Positions 46,030 to 53,464 of a stretch of DNA of 64,000 nucleotides are shown here, piece by piece. The DNA lies in contig NCCZ01000006.1 in assembly GCA_002279935.1 (NCBI GenBank), forward strand, positions 112,667 to 176,666. The letters run 5' to 3'. The notes under the pieces are model-generated. The model had not been told where the DNA came from, did no database searches, and saw only the letters and a program-made list of their open reading frames with translations. Source of the DNA: Hyphomicrobium sp. 12-62-95. Its GTDB lineage: Bacteria; Pseudomonadota; Alphaproteobacteria; Rhizobiales; Hyphomicrobiaceae. Position 1 is the first letter of the stretch. Each line of letters opens with the position of its first letter. Position numbers and translations under genes: made by a program.

Positions 46030-47100
46030 TTAGTTCATGAAGAACGACAAGAAGCTCGGCGGCTGCGGCTTGTCGAACGGCGACATGGCGCTGGCCACCT
46101 CAGCATAAAGCGCCGGTAACCAGGATGGCTGGCCGTCAGCGACCACCGGCACGCCCTTGCTGCGGAAATCCGACGGCGCGATGATGAGCTTCACATTCGC
46201 CAGCCCCGTCATGGACGCTAACACAAAGAGCTCCTCGGCCGCCTCATCCCCAACGGCCAGACAGCCCGACGACGACTTCTTGCCGTGGATCATGATGTCT
46301 CCCCCGAGATCCTTGCGACCGTCTTTCTTGGCCATCTGCCGGTCGAAGGCGTTGGGATAATTCACGCGCATCGAGACATGGTACCGGCTGTGGGGATTGA
46401 GAAAGGAGATGGCGTACACACCTTCAGGCACCTGCTTGTCGCCTCTGACCAACTTCGGACCCGGCCCGCCGCTCGCCGCGAGCACAGGATAGCGATGCAC
46501 GAAGTGCCACGTGCCACCCGGCGCTCTCGTGTAGAGTTCGAGAGCCTTCTCATCCTTGATCGCGAGCAACGCCATTTCTGCAGGCGGCCATGCGGCCTTC
46601 GCCGCAGCGAACTTTTCGGAAAGCCGTTGAGAGGCTGAAGGCGTTATTTGTTCCAGGCGCCGCGCAAGAGCCGGTGTCAACTTCTGGATGCGCGTCGTTG
46701 AGCTTTCTGACCGCCACGGCAATGCCTCAACGAGGCTCGCAGCCTGAGGTGGCGCTGGTCGTGCACCGGCAGGGTTTGAGGGTGGCAAGCGAGGAATTGT
46801 CGCCTCGGATTGCGTGTCGTCGTCCAAAGCGGAGTCCGAACGCTGAAGATTCTGGACTGACTGCGGAAGCTCTAAAATCAGATGCGGCTTGGCGCGAGGC
46901 GCAACAAATTCAAATTTATCGAGCGACGCTGCGACGGACATCGTGACAACCGGTGCAACGGCGCCCGCTGCTTTGGTCGTCTCAGCTGCTTCTTCCGATT
47001 GGCACTGCGTTGAAAGCAGCATCGTAGCTAGCGCCACGACAGTGACGGAACCGAAAACAAACACCGCCAACTTATCTGTGGATTTGTGTGCGAGGCCCAT
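46030..47100 (-). CDS. L,D-transpeptidase (YkuD/YafK family), exported
   Basis: The 356-residue protein has an N-terminal signal anchor (LAVFVFGSVTVVALATMLL). A Pro-rich linker of about 100 residues follows, then a YkuD catalytic domain. The active-site pattern IMIHG...SSSGCLAV has His272 and Cys280. Such enzymes crosslink peptidoglycan or attach proteins to it. ATG 47100 has TGAGG upstream; ATG 47109 and 47151 are alternatives. It is convergent with the tRNA-Asn and begins the core segment right of the island. Confidence 0.88.
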   Translation of the reverse strand: MGLAHKSTDKLAVFVFGSVTVVALATMLLSTQCQSEEAAETTKAAGAVAPVVTMSVAASLDKFEFVAPRAKPHLILELPQSVQNLQRSDSALDDDTQSEATIPRLPPSNPAGARPAPPQAASLVEALPWRSESSTTRIQKLTPALARRLEQITPSASQRLSEKFAAAKAAWPPAEMALLAIKDEKALELYTRAPGGTWHFVHRYPVLAASGGPGPKLVRGDKQVPEGVYAISFLNPHSRYHVSMRVNYPNAFDRQMAKKDGRKDLGGDIMIHGKKSSSGCLAVGDEAAEELFVLASMTGLANVKLIIAPSDFRSKGVPVVADGQPSWLPALYAEVASAMSPFDKPQPPSFLSFFMN

Positions 47101-47886
47101 CCGATTCATCCTCAGCAAAATCTGATGCTGGGGATGATGCCAGATTCGCACTTGCCGATCCCCAGATGTCGTTTAGAGCGAATCGAAATACAGATCTTAT
47201 TTTTGCGACTTGTTGTCCAACCGGACTGCCGAAATGCTGACGCTCGTCGATGATCTTTTCCCAACGACGCTGAAGGATGTTCTGCAGAATCGTCGTCTCC
47301 ATGATGTGCGGAAATCAAGGACCCGTGAGTCGTCTCGGCCGATCACAGGGAGATCGCACTTCGCGATCGTATTATCACAGACCGGCACTCTCTCATTGTG
47401 CTCGACACGACCCCTCTAGGCGAGGTGCTCGTGAGTTCGGTGCTCGGACCGGTGAGCAGGCAAGCCTTCAACCCATCTGTTACGCACATGATGGACCTGC
47501 TCGTCCCCCCGGCGCCGTCAATCCGTGGGACGGCTTTAAATCGGCGGCCTAAGACCCAAGCCGCTTCGCGAATTGATGCGTTTTTCTCACGCCAGTGGTT
47601 AACGCAGCGGGAGTACGAATACACAATCTCAAATTTGGGCCGATATGCTCGCTATTTAGCTGTGAAGCTTTCGTCCCCACCAGATTGAGTCAATTGACCG
47701 GCGGGCGTTTGTCGCAAGCTGCGGCGTACTTCTACTGATGGTCAGCACCGCCGTTTAGGGGTCGTGTTGTTGGAAGCCGTTGCAGCCCACCGTGCGACTG
47801 CTATGCGCTCGCCGTGCGTTTTTTTTTGGGGGGGCCGCGGCATCAAATTTCAAAGCCGATTGAACTCAGCGGTTGAGAGAACTGCG
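47101..47886. other. long non-coding stretch with a T9G7 run
   Basis: A plus-strand frame at 47398-47688 (96 codons) has a possibly helical end (FFSRQWLTQREYEYTISNLGRYARYLAVKL) but no ribosome site, and it is not called. At 47819-47834 nine T residues are followed by seven G residues. That run lies within 70 bases upstream of the next gene. Confidence 0.4.
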
Positions 47887-48195
47887 ATGGACTGCAAGCC
47901 TAAGTGTGCCGAGTGGACGGGCGGGACGGCCATCTTGCCAGATGCCGGTGAAGTGACCCTTCACTGCCGCAGCGGAACATTCCTTCGCGCGACGAAAGAC
48001 GGCGCGGAGCAGTCACTATCCGATCGTGATCGAAAATTTGCACAGTTGCTTGCGGCCTTCGACACTGCAAGTTTTCGCTTGCGGCACCATCTCAAGCAGC
48101 AGGGACTTGATGCGGAGCAGATGGCGCTCCTCTGGGATCAGCTGGAGGACCTGGAGCAAAGCATTGCTGCTATAGGGGCTACCATCAAACACTAA
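47887..48195 (+). CDS. small soluble hypothetical protein
   Basis: The 102-residue protein begins with a Cys-containing segment (MDCKPKCAEWTGGTAILPDAGEVTLHC) and ends in a predicted helical hairpin (AQLLAAFDTASFRLRHHLKQQGLDAEQMALLWDQLEDLEQSIAAIG). The reading frame is open upstream across the T9G7 run. No family is recognised. Confidence 0.55.
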   Translation: MDCKPKCAEWTGGTAILPDAGEVTLHCRSGTFLRATKDGAEQSLSDRDRKFAQLLAAFDTASFRLRHHLKQQGLDAEQMALLWDQLEDLEQSIAAIGATIKH

Positions 48196-48305
48196 CAAGC
48201 TGTCGCTTCGTATGCGCGTATTTTCCCAAAACCATTGACTGTATGCATTGCCACGTCCCGCGCCCTTCTTGAAAGGGAGCCATCGCACGCTAAGGTGCGA
48301 CCAGC

Positions 48306-48620
48306 TTAAGGATCCCGAGCCAAATAGTTTTGAACGGCGGCGATCTCCTCGGAGGTAAACTGAATTTGGGGCATCTCAGGATGACGAGACCCCATGCCCT
48401 CCGACATTTCGAACTCCAGCCGCTCGGCCGGAAAGGTTCGAAGTTTGGCCCACAGGTTGGGAGCAGCTCTCTTGGGACTTTGGGACTGGGCAACGACGGC
48501 ATGACATCGGCCGCACCGCTGCTCAAGAAGGGATTGACCATCAATATTCTCGGCGCGTGCGGGGAGAAACCCGGCAACAGCAAGACCCGGCAGAGCGATC
48601 GCAAAGAAAAACTTCTTCAT
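48306..48620 (-). CDS. mono-heme cytochrome c, periplasmic
   Basis: The 104-residue protein has a signal peptide (KKFFFAIALPGLAVAGFLPARA), the heme motif CGRCH, and a Met (HPEMPQIQF) as likely sixth ligand, followed by the terminal helix EEIAAVQNYLA. The same layout is seen in the island cytochrome at 27625-27978. ATG 48620 is chosen; an upstream in-frame start at 48644 is less likely because the hydrophobic core begins at MKKFFF. It is divergent from the EEP-family gene. Confidence 0.85.
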   Translation of the reverse strand: MKKFFFAIALPGLAVAGFLPARAENIDGQSLLEQRCGRCHAVVAQSQSPKRAAPNLWAKLRTFPAERLEFEMSEGMGSRHPEMPQIQFTSEEIAAVQNYLARDP

Positions 48621-48732
48621 CTTATCACTCGTCACATGTGCCAAGTTAGATGGCTGTTGGAATCAAAGCTCATCGTTGTGACTGTACCTTTTCTCGAGCC
48701 GGTTTAGTTTCTGCAGCAAGGATAGCAACGTG

Positions 48733-49713
48733 ATGCGTATTGCAACCTTCAATATCGACAGCTTGGATATGTCGCCGGACGCGGCGGTTCCGCTTGAAAG
48801 TCGCATTCCAATTCTAACGCCGCAACTGGAACGTCTCCGCGCCGACATTCTATGTTTGCAGGAAGTCAATGGACAACGGCAAGTTGGAGGTAGACCTCGC
48901 ACGCTAAAAGCGCTCGATAGGCTGCTTGAGGGCACGCACTACCAGACGTATACACGCGCCGTATCTACCGGGCGGAGCGGCGCGGGCGTCGCCGATGTGC
49001 ACAATCTCGTCACCCTGTCGCGGTGGCCGATCCTGAGTTTCCAATCAATCCGGCACAGTTTAGTGCCACCTCTGTTCTATCGCCCACTGACCGCCATACC
49101 CGCTTCTACCGATCCTTTTGAGGTTGGATTCGAGCGGCCGCTCCTCTTGGCAAACATCGAGATTGCTGGTGGTCGCACCCTGACCGTGATCAACGCTCAC
49201 TTTCGCGCTCCGATCGCCGCTCCCATTCCGGGACAGAAGGAAAGCGCATTTGTTTGGAAGTCGGTTGGTGGCTGGGCCGAGGGCTATACTGTTTCCGCTT
49301 GGCAACGGATGGCTCAAGCACTGGAGGCACGGCTCGTAATCGAACGCTTGATGGACGAGGATCCCCCGCGTTTCATTATTGTCGCCGGCGACTTCAATGC
49401 CGAGGACCACGAGACGCCCCTGCGCATTCTTATTGGCGCCGATGACGATACGGGAAATGGCTCACTCGCTATGCGCGCGCTCACGGCGCTCGACCGGTCT
49501 TTGCCCGGGGATCGCCGTTTCAGCGTCGTCCATCACGGCCGTGCGCAAATGCCCGACCACATCCTCAGCAACTGGTCGACACTCGCCTACTTCCGAAACA
49601 TCGAGATCCACAATGAAAACTTGGCCGATGAACTCGTGTCTTTCGGACGGGTGCGGCAAGAGCCCGGATCACCCCACGCTCCCCTGGTCGCCGAATTCAA
49701 TATGGGCGACTAG
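48733..49713 (+). CDS. endonuclease/exonuclease/phosphatase (EEP) family hydrolase
   Basis: The 326-residue protein has the EEP motifs: RIATFNIDSLD at the start, CLQEVNG (metal Glu), NAHFRAP, VAGDFNAEDHETPL (Asp and Asn), MPDHILSN and SPHAPLVAEF (catalytic His). It has no signal peptide and is unlike ExoIII in overall sequence, so it could act on a phosphodiester other than DNA. A GTG one codon upstream is also possible. Confidence 0.85.
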   Translation: MRIATFNIDSLDMSPDAAVPLESRIPILTPQLERLRADILCLQEVNGQRQVGGRPRTLKALDRLLEGTHYQTYTRAVSTGRSGAGVADVHNLVTLSRWPILSFQSIRHSLVPPLFYRPLTAIPASTDPFEVGFERPLLLANIEIAGGRTLTVINAHFRAPIAAPIPGQKESAFVWKSVGGWAEGYTVSAWQRMAQALEARLVIERLMDEDPPRFIIVAGDFNAEDHETPLRILIGADDDTGNGSLAMRALTALDRSLPGDRRFSVVHHGRAQMPDHILSNWSTLAYFRNIEIHNENLADELVSFGRVRQEPGSPHAPLVAEFNMGD

Positions 49714-49956
49714 TTCCAAAGGCCCGGAGATCGGTTTGCCGCAAGTGGTCTTCTGTTGAGGCCCGATGGCGAAGGGAAAGGAACTCGGATTCCTGGCTTG
49801 TAATCCGTTGATTTGAAATGGGATATATTGGAGAAATCGGCTCACCAAGCATCGATCAGTTTCGAACTTGTTTCAGAGTCGTGGACAGCATGACATATAT
49901 CCGTCGTGGCGCTCGTCGCTTGGGTTCGTCTCCCACGTCGCTCTGGAGGACCCCCT

Positions 49957-50418
49957 ATGACTGTATTACTGGTCGCGGTGATGACCATCCTGGCAGCTTT
50001 GTCAGCCCCGTTGGGCACCCAAATTTCTTTGGCTCCGGTACCATATAGTCTCTCCGTTCCATCCGAAGTCGCCGAACACCTCTCAACGAGTGATTTGGCA
50101 GAACCTTTCGCTGCGGAAGTAAGGGCTGCCGGAGCCACAGCCGCCAAAACAATTTTGTATCGGCCACAATCGGGCGAACCTACAATTCTCATGACTGTAT
50201 ATTATTTCCCTGCAGACAAATTTGACCTGACAAAAAATCCGGATGAACCGCCGGCATTCGGCAAAGAAATCATACGAACCAGCACGCACGTGTTGAGCGT
50301 CGCTGGGCCCCATGACACCATTTATGATCCAGACACTCCCGACGGTCGCAATGTTATCGCCATGCAAAAGATCCTCTACGAGCCTGGCACATACGAACAG
50401 CAGCAAGAGGTTGATTGA
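49957..50418 (+). CDS. exported hypothetical protein
   Basis: The 153-residue protein has a signal peptide (TVLLVAVMTILAALSAPLG), then a soluble domain with strands (TILYRPQSGEPTILMTVYYFPADKF). TGGAGGA lies 6 bases before ATG 49957. No family is recognised. It is convergent with the operon at 50637-53194. Confidence 0.65.
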   Translation: MTVLLVAVMTILAALSAPLGTQISLAPVPYSLSVPSEVAEHLSTSDLAEPFAAEVRAAGATAAKTILYRPQSGEPTILMTVYYFPADKFDLTKNPDEPPAFGKEIIRTSTHVLSVAGPHDTIYDPDTPDGRNVIAMQKILYEPGTYEQQQEVD

Positions 50419-50636
50419 CCCGCAATCCAGCCCGCTCTTCGAAACCAGGGACTCGCCTGCCCGGTGCGGGACCAGTCACCGGCGGAGATATCTACCTCGA
50501 GTTTTAGTAAAACCGACACCGGGAACAGAGAGGAACTAGGTTCGAACGTTCTGGGTGGGGAGCAGCGAAGGGCGACGGCCGGTTTCGGCTGTCCATTTCG
50601 ACGGTTGAATGTGCGTGGTTGGATACGCCTCGTCAC

Positions 50637-51041
50637 TTAATGCTTGTCGACGAGTGCTAGGGCGCTGGCTGTGGTTGCCGGCTCTTCAAGTCGATCCAAA
50701 CTTGTGCAGTGCCGCAGCGCATCGCCGATGGTGTCGGGTTGGTGCCGCGTCTTAAATGCGATGCGCAACAAAAGGTGACGGTCCATGCAGGTCAAAATGC
50801 GACCGCCGCCGGTCAGCTCAATCCGTTTCCGCCCTGACAGCAGTTTCCATCCGTTCAATGGTTCCCTGAGAAGATCAACTTGGATGCCTGCCGCCGCGAG
50901 CAGATCGTATCGCAGAACATTGTCATAAGTGCTCCACCGAAAGGCCAAGGTCTGCCGATCGCTTGCCGAAGCCATTATCAGAGCTCCAACCGTTAGGAGA
51001 ATAAGAAAACGGTTCGTAGCCGCAATGGACAGCCCCTTCAT
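50637..51041 (-). CDS. unknown protein with N-terminal hydrophobic segment, last gene of the sigma-54 operon
   Basis: The 134-residue protein starts with one hydrophobic segment (FLILLTVGALIMASASD), either a signal peptide or an anchor. The rest is soluble (FRWSTYDNVLRYDLLAAAGIQVDLLREPLNGWKLLSGRKRIELTGGGR). AAGGGGGG precedes ATG 51041. The 17-base gap to the upstream gene argues for one operon. No family is recognised. Confidence 0.6.
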   Translation of the reverse strand: MKGLSIAATNRFLILLTVGALIMASASDRQTLAFRWSTYDNVLRYDLLAAAGIQVDLLREPLNGWKLLSGRKRIELTGGGRILTCMDRHLLLRIAFKTRHQPDTIGDALRHCTSLDRLEEPATTASALALVDKH

Positions 51042-51058
51042 CAATTTCCCCCCCTTGC

Positions 51059-51592
51059 CTAGCGGCGCCGTGTAGCAATGTGCCAGATGACGGGCAGAAG
51101 CAGTGCAGCAGCTGCCACAAGCCAAAAAAGCGAAGTGGGAACCCAAGACCGGCTGCTCGAGATCCCAAGGATTGCCGCGAAGACGCTGATCACAACGGAA
51201 CATACCGCAAGAAACACGCCTAGGTCATGTTCGCGGACGACCTCACGCGCTCGCTCAAGTTTTGCTCTCTTGTCCGCTGCTTCAAGCTTATCGAGTTGAT
51301 CTAGACCGACAGCGAGCACCGAAAGACAGCACTGGCCCCGCTGCTTATTGCTCTTCATCGCTTCCGCAAGGACAGCCACTTCAGCGTAGACGCCCGGGAC
51401 CTTTTTCCGATGGAGTTTCCTCGCCCGACTGAGTAGAGCGTCGAAGAGGCGTTGTTCGTGGGGCAACAACTCTAATTCGTTGAGGCGCGCGCCCAGAAAA
51501 GCGCCGTGACCAGCGCCGTTTGGCTCGTTGGCCGTGTATCGAGAAAACTGCGATAGGCTCTTCATCTTTGTCTTTCCAGCCATATCAGGCAT
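51059..51592 (-). CDS. helical protein with two C-terminal transmembrane segments, paralogue of 52123-52536
   Basis: The 177-residue protein has a soluble helical N-terminal region with EQRLFDALLSRARKLHRKKVPGVYAEVAVLAEAMK and then LAVGLDQLDKLEAA. Two transmembrane segments follow (LGVFLAVCSVVISVFAAILGI and LFWLVAAAALLLPVIWHI). The VPGVYxEVAxxAE block and the LxKxEAA spacing match the neighbour at 52123-52536. Its start overlaps the stop of the preceding gene by 8 bases. No family is recognised. Confidence 0.65.
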   Translation of the reverse strand: MPDMAGKTKMKSLSQFSRYTANEPNGAGHGAFLGARLNELELLPHEQRLFDALLSRARKLHRKKVPGVYAEVAVLAEAMKSNKQRGQCCLSVLAVGLDQLDKLEAADKRAKLERAREVVREHDLGVFLAVCSVVISVFAAILGISSSRSWVPTSLFWLVAAAALLLPVIWHIATRRR

Positions 51593-52091
51593 GGCCGTCG
51601 GTCATGATGCGCTCGGCCAGGACACAGATCTCCGGCAGAGACCAAACTCGGCCTTTTCCATCGTGGCCATAGAATTCGCTAAGACCGTCCCCTATATCCT
51701 TTCGTTGCTTTAATCTGATGATCGCACCTTGGATGCAGCGATTAACAACGGCTAGGTGGCCTTCTCCCCAGGCCGCAGTGGCGCTTTCGAGGAGCTCAAG
51801 CCGCGCCCCCGCGATCCGAAGGAGCGCGAGAACACCATCATCGTCCTCGGGCGGTAAGATCGACAACAACTCCTCGCAGATCGACAACTGTTTGAGCGCC
51901 TCCTTGTGAGCCCGGCGCAGCAGAGGCAGCGCCTCGTCGACATCCGGACCCCTGTGGCCGTCTTGGTCGCCTCTCTCACACCGCACCATGGCTTCACTAA
52001 ACAACCGCACCGCAGCACCGAGCTGTCGCACCAATACATGGACATCTTTCTGACCGAGGCCATAGAGGTCCGAGCTCATGTTGGTCATCAT
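51585..52091 (-). CDS. helical soluble protein of the sigma-54 operon, unknown
   Basis: The 168-residue protein is predicted mostly alpha-helical (VRQLGAAVRLFSEAMVRC, ALPLLRRAHKEALKQLSICEELLSIL, LRIAGARLELLESATAAWGEG). No transmembrane segment or known domain is visible. It lies between the two paralogous membrane proteins, overlapping one and 31 bases from the other, so it is probably translated with them and may act as a partner. Confidence 0.65.
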   Translation of the reverse strand: MMTNMSSDLYGLGQKDVHVLVRQLGAAVRLFSEAMVRCERGDQDGHRGPDVDEALPLLRRAHKEALKQLSICEELLSILPPEDDDGVLALLRIAGARLELLESATAAWGEGHLAVVNRCIQGAIIRLKQRKDIGDGLSEFYGHDGKGRVWSLPEICVLAERIMTDGHA

Positions 52092-52122
52092 TCCGTTTTC
52101 CCATCGTTTGGATTGACGTTGA

Positions 52123-52536
52123 TTAAAGGCTTGGGGAGTGTTGACCAGCTACTAGAGCCCAGAAAACACTCAGCAACACGAGTGAGGCACCAAAAAGCGG
52201 CTTACAGGCTGCGCCGATCCCCTTTCGGTAAGCAGCCTCGACTCTCTTCAGCGTAGCCACACCTTGCGTCAAGGCTGCCATCGCAGTGCAACCCTGGCGC
52301 TTGAGCCTCGTCACCGACTCGGCAATTTCAGCCACCTCGGTGTAAACGCCGGGAACACCCTGCCGATCGAGGCATTCGGCCAGTCGGAGAAACTCATCAT
52401 AGCGGCGACGCTCTTGAATCGAGAGAACGACACAAGATTCATCGATCAACGGGTGTCCTGTCCGCATATAGTTGCTTTTCGGAAATTCCAGAACGGCAGC
52501 GCGTGGACCATGAGAACTGATGGGTATCTTGGACAT
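52123..52536 (-). CDS. helical protein with one C-terminal transmembrane segment, paralogue of 51059-51592
   Basis: The 137-residue protein has a central block ERRRYDEFLRLAECLDRQGVPGVYTEVAEIAESVT, then AALTQGVATLKRVEAAYRKG and a single terminal hydrophobic segment (LFGASLVLLSVFWALVAG). The block aligns with the gene at 51059. Only one tail helix is present against two in the paralogue. A run of three 7-bp repeats lies in its leader and overlaps the ribosome site region. Confidence 0.65.
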   Translation of the reverse strand: MSKIPISSHGPRAAVLEFPKSNYMRTGHPLIDESCVVLSIQERRRYDEFLRLAECLDRQGVPGVYTEVAEIAESVTRLKRQGCTAMAALTQGVATLKRVEAAYRKGIGAACKPLFGASLVLLSVFWALVAGQHSPSL

Positions 52537-52543
52537 GTCAAAA

Positions 52544-52564
52544 ACTCTCGACTCTCGACTCTCG
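52544..52564. repeat. three tandem copies of ACTCTCG in the leader of 52123-52536
   Basis: On the minus strand the unit is CGAGAGT, so each copy supplies a GAGAG that can act as a Shine-Dalgarno core. The nearest copy is about 8 bases from the ATG. The unit length is not a multiple of three. Confidence 0.75.
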
Positions 52565-52585
52565 AAAAAATGACGTGTGGACCTC

Positions 52586-53194
52586 TCAGGAGACTTTTAC
52601 CGATAACGTCCGGATACCCTGCAGTAATGCAGGGAAAAGCCTAGCGGTCCGGGTTCCGATGATAGCGCTCACGTCCGCTATTTCAGATTCAGCGGCGTCG
52701 GCTAGCGCGAGTAGATCGCTCCACGACTCGACGTCCGCTTCCGATAGAACCTCTACAGCCTGATCAAGTCGCTGGCTCACCTCCTCAGCTTTACGAAAGC
52801 ACTGACGGAAATCGGTCAGCTCAGGATCTTTTAGAAAGTCGAAGGCAAAGCTGTCATGCGCAGAGCGTGCGCTTTTGTATGCACGGTAGGCGTCTGAGGC
52901 TCTTCCGGGGGAATGGCGGACCGCTTGAACGATCGCCATCGCATAGTCCCACCGACGGACATCAAGGATCCACGAGGTCCGCATGCTTTGCACTCTGAGT
53001 TCAGAATTCTCGGCCCCGTCTTTACGCAGCGCTCGGCCATTGTTTCCCCAGCAATTCAGGATGGCTTCCAACCGCTCGGTAGCCTGGCTGGCCTCATGAT
53101 GGTTTCCGTTGACGGCCTGTAAGTGGTGTTCAAGCGCCTCGAGAATGATCTCGACGGCGGCACTCGAATTGCACGGCATCTTGTCTTTCTGCAT
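52586..53194 (-). CDS. helical soluble protein, first gene of the sigma-54 operon
   Basis: The 202-residue protein is mostly helical (AAVEIILEALEHHLQAVNG, ILDVRRWDYAMAIVQAVRHS, FRQCFRKAEEVSQRLDQAVEVL). No known domain is visible. ATG 53194 lies 77 bases after the -12 element of the candidate promoter; a start at 53287 would overlap the promoter and is rejected. It is the promoter-proximal gene of five on the minus strand. Confidence 0.6.
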   Translation of the reverse strand: MQKDKMPCNSSAAVEIILEALEHHLQAVNGNHHEASQATERLEAILNCWGNNGRALRKDGAENSELRVQSMRTSWILDVRRWDYAMAIVQAVRHSPGRASDAYRAYKSARSAHDSFAFDFLKDPELTDFRQCFRKAEEVSQRLDQAVEVLSEADVESWSDLLALADAAESEIADVSAIIGTRTARLFPALLQGIRTLSVKVS

Positions 53195-53270
53195 CACACC
53201 CCCGCCCATCACCGGGAAGCGCACGACCATCAACGACGGTGCTGCAAGTCCCCGATCCATCAAGCCAGAG

Positions 53271-53286
53271 AGCAACGGCAATGCCA
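53271..53286 (-). promoter_or_regulatory. candidate sigma-54 (-24/-12) promoter of the five-gene operon
   Basis: On the minus strand the sequence is TGGCATTGCCGTTGCT. Against the consensus TGGCACG-N4-TTGCW it keeps TGGCA and TTGCT, with GG and GC exactly 10 bases apart. It lies about 77 bases upstream of the first gene and 180 bases from a sigma-54 activator gene transcribed the other way. Confidence 0.75.
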
Positions 53287-53382
53287 AAGCTGCCTTACAA
53301 CGCTTGTTTAGCGCTTCGCCGCCAGCAACTCGCTGAAGGCAATGACAAAAATCTTAACCATCTCTTAGCCGCTACCCGAGGC

Positions 53383-53404
53383 GGGGCTGACACACGTCAG
53401 CCCC
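53383..53404. promoter_or_regulatory. candidate upstream activator site, 9-bp inverted repeat
   Basis: GGGGCTGAC and GTCAGCCCC are separated by ACAC. The site lies about 100 bases upstream of the -24/-12 element on the operon side, the usual place for enhancer binding by a sigma-54 activator. Confidence 0.55.
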
Positions 53405-53428
53405 GACACGTCCAAATGATAAGGTTCG

Positions 53429-53442
53429 TTGTGTGAACACAA
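53429..53442. promoter_or_regulatory. small perfect dyad before the activator gene
   Basis: TTGTGT-GA-ACACAA lies 22 bases before the activator start codon. It could serve autoregulation. Confidence 0.4.
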
Positions 53443-53464
53443 TTTTTCTTATAGGTTCCCTCTT

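Noticed and set aside
47398..47688. 96-codon plus-strand frame
   Set aside because: No ribosome site and no family; only the last 40 residues look protein-like.
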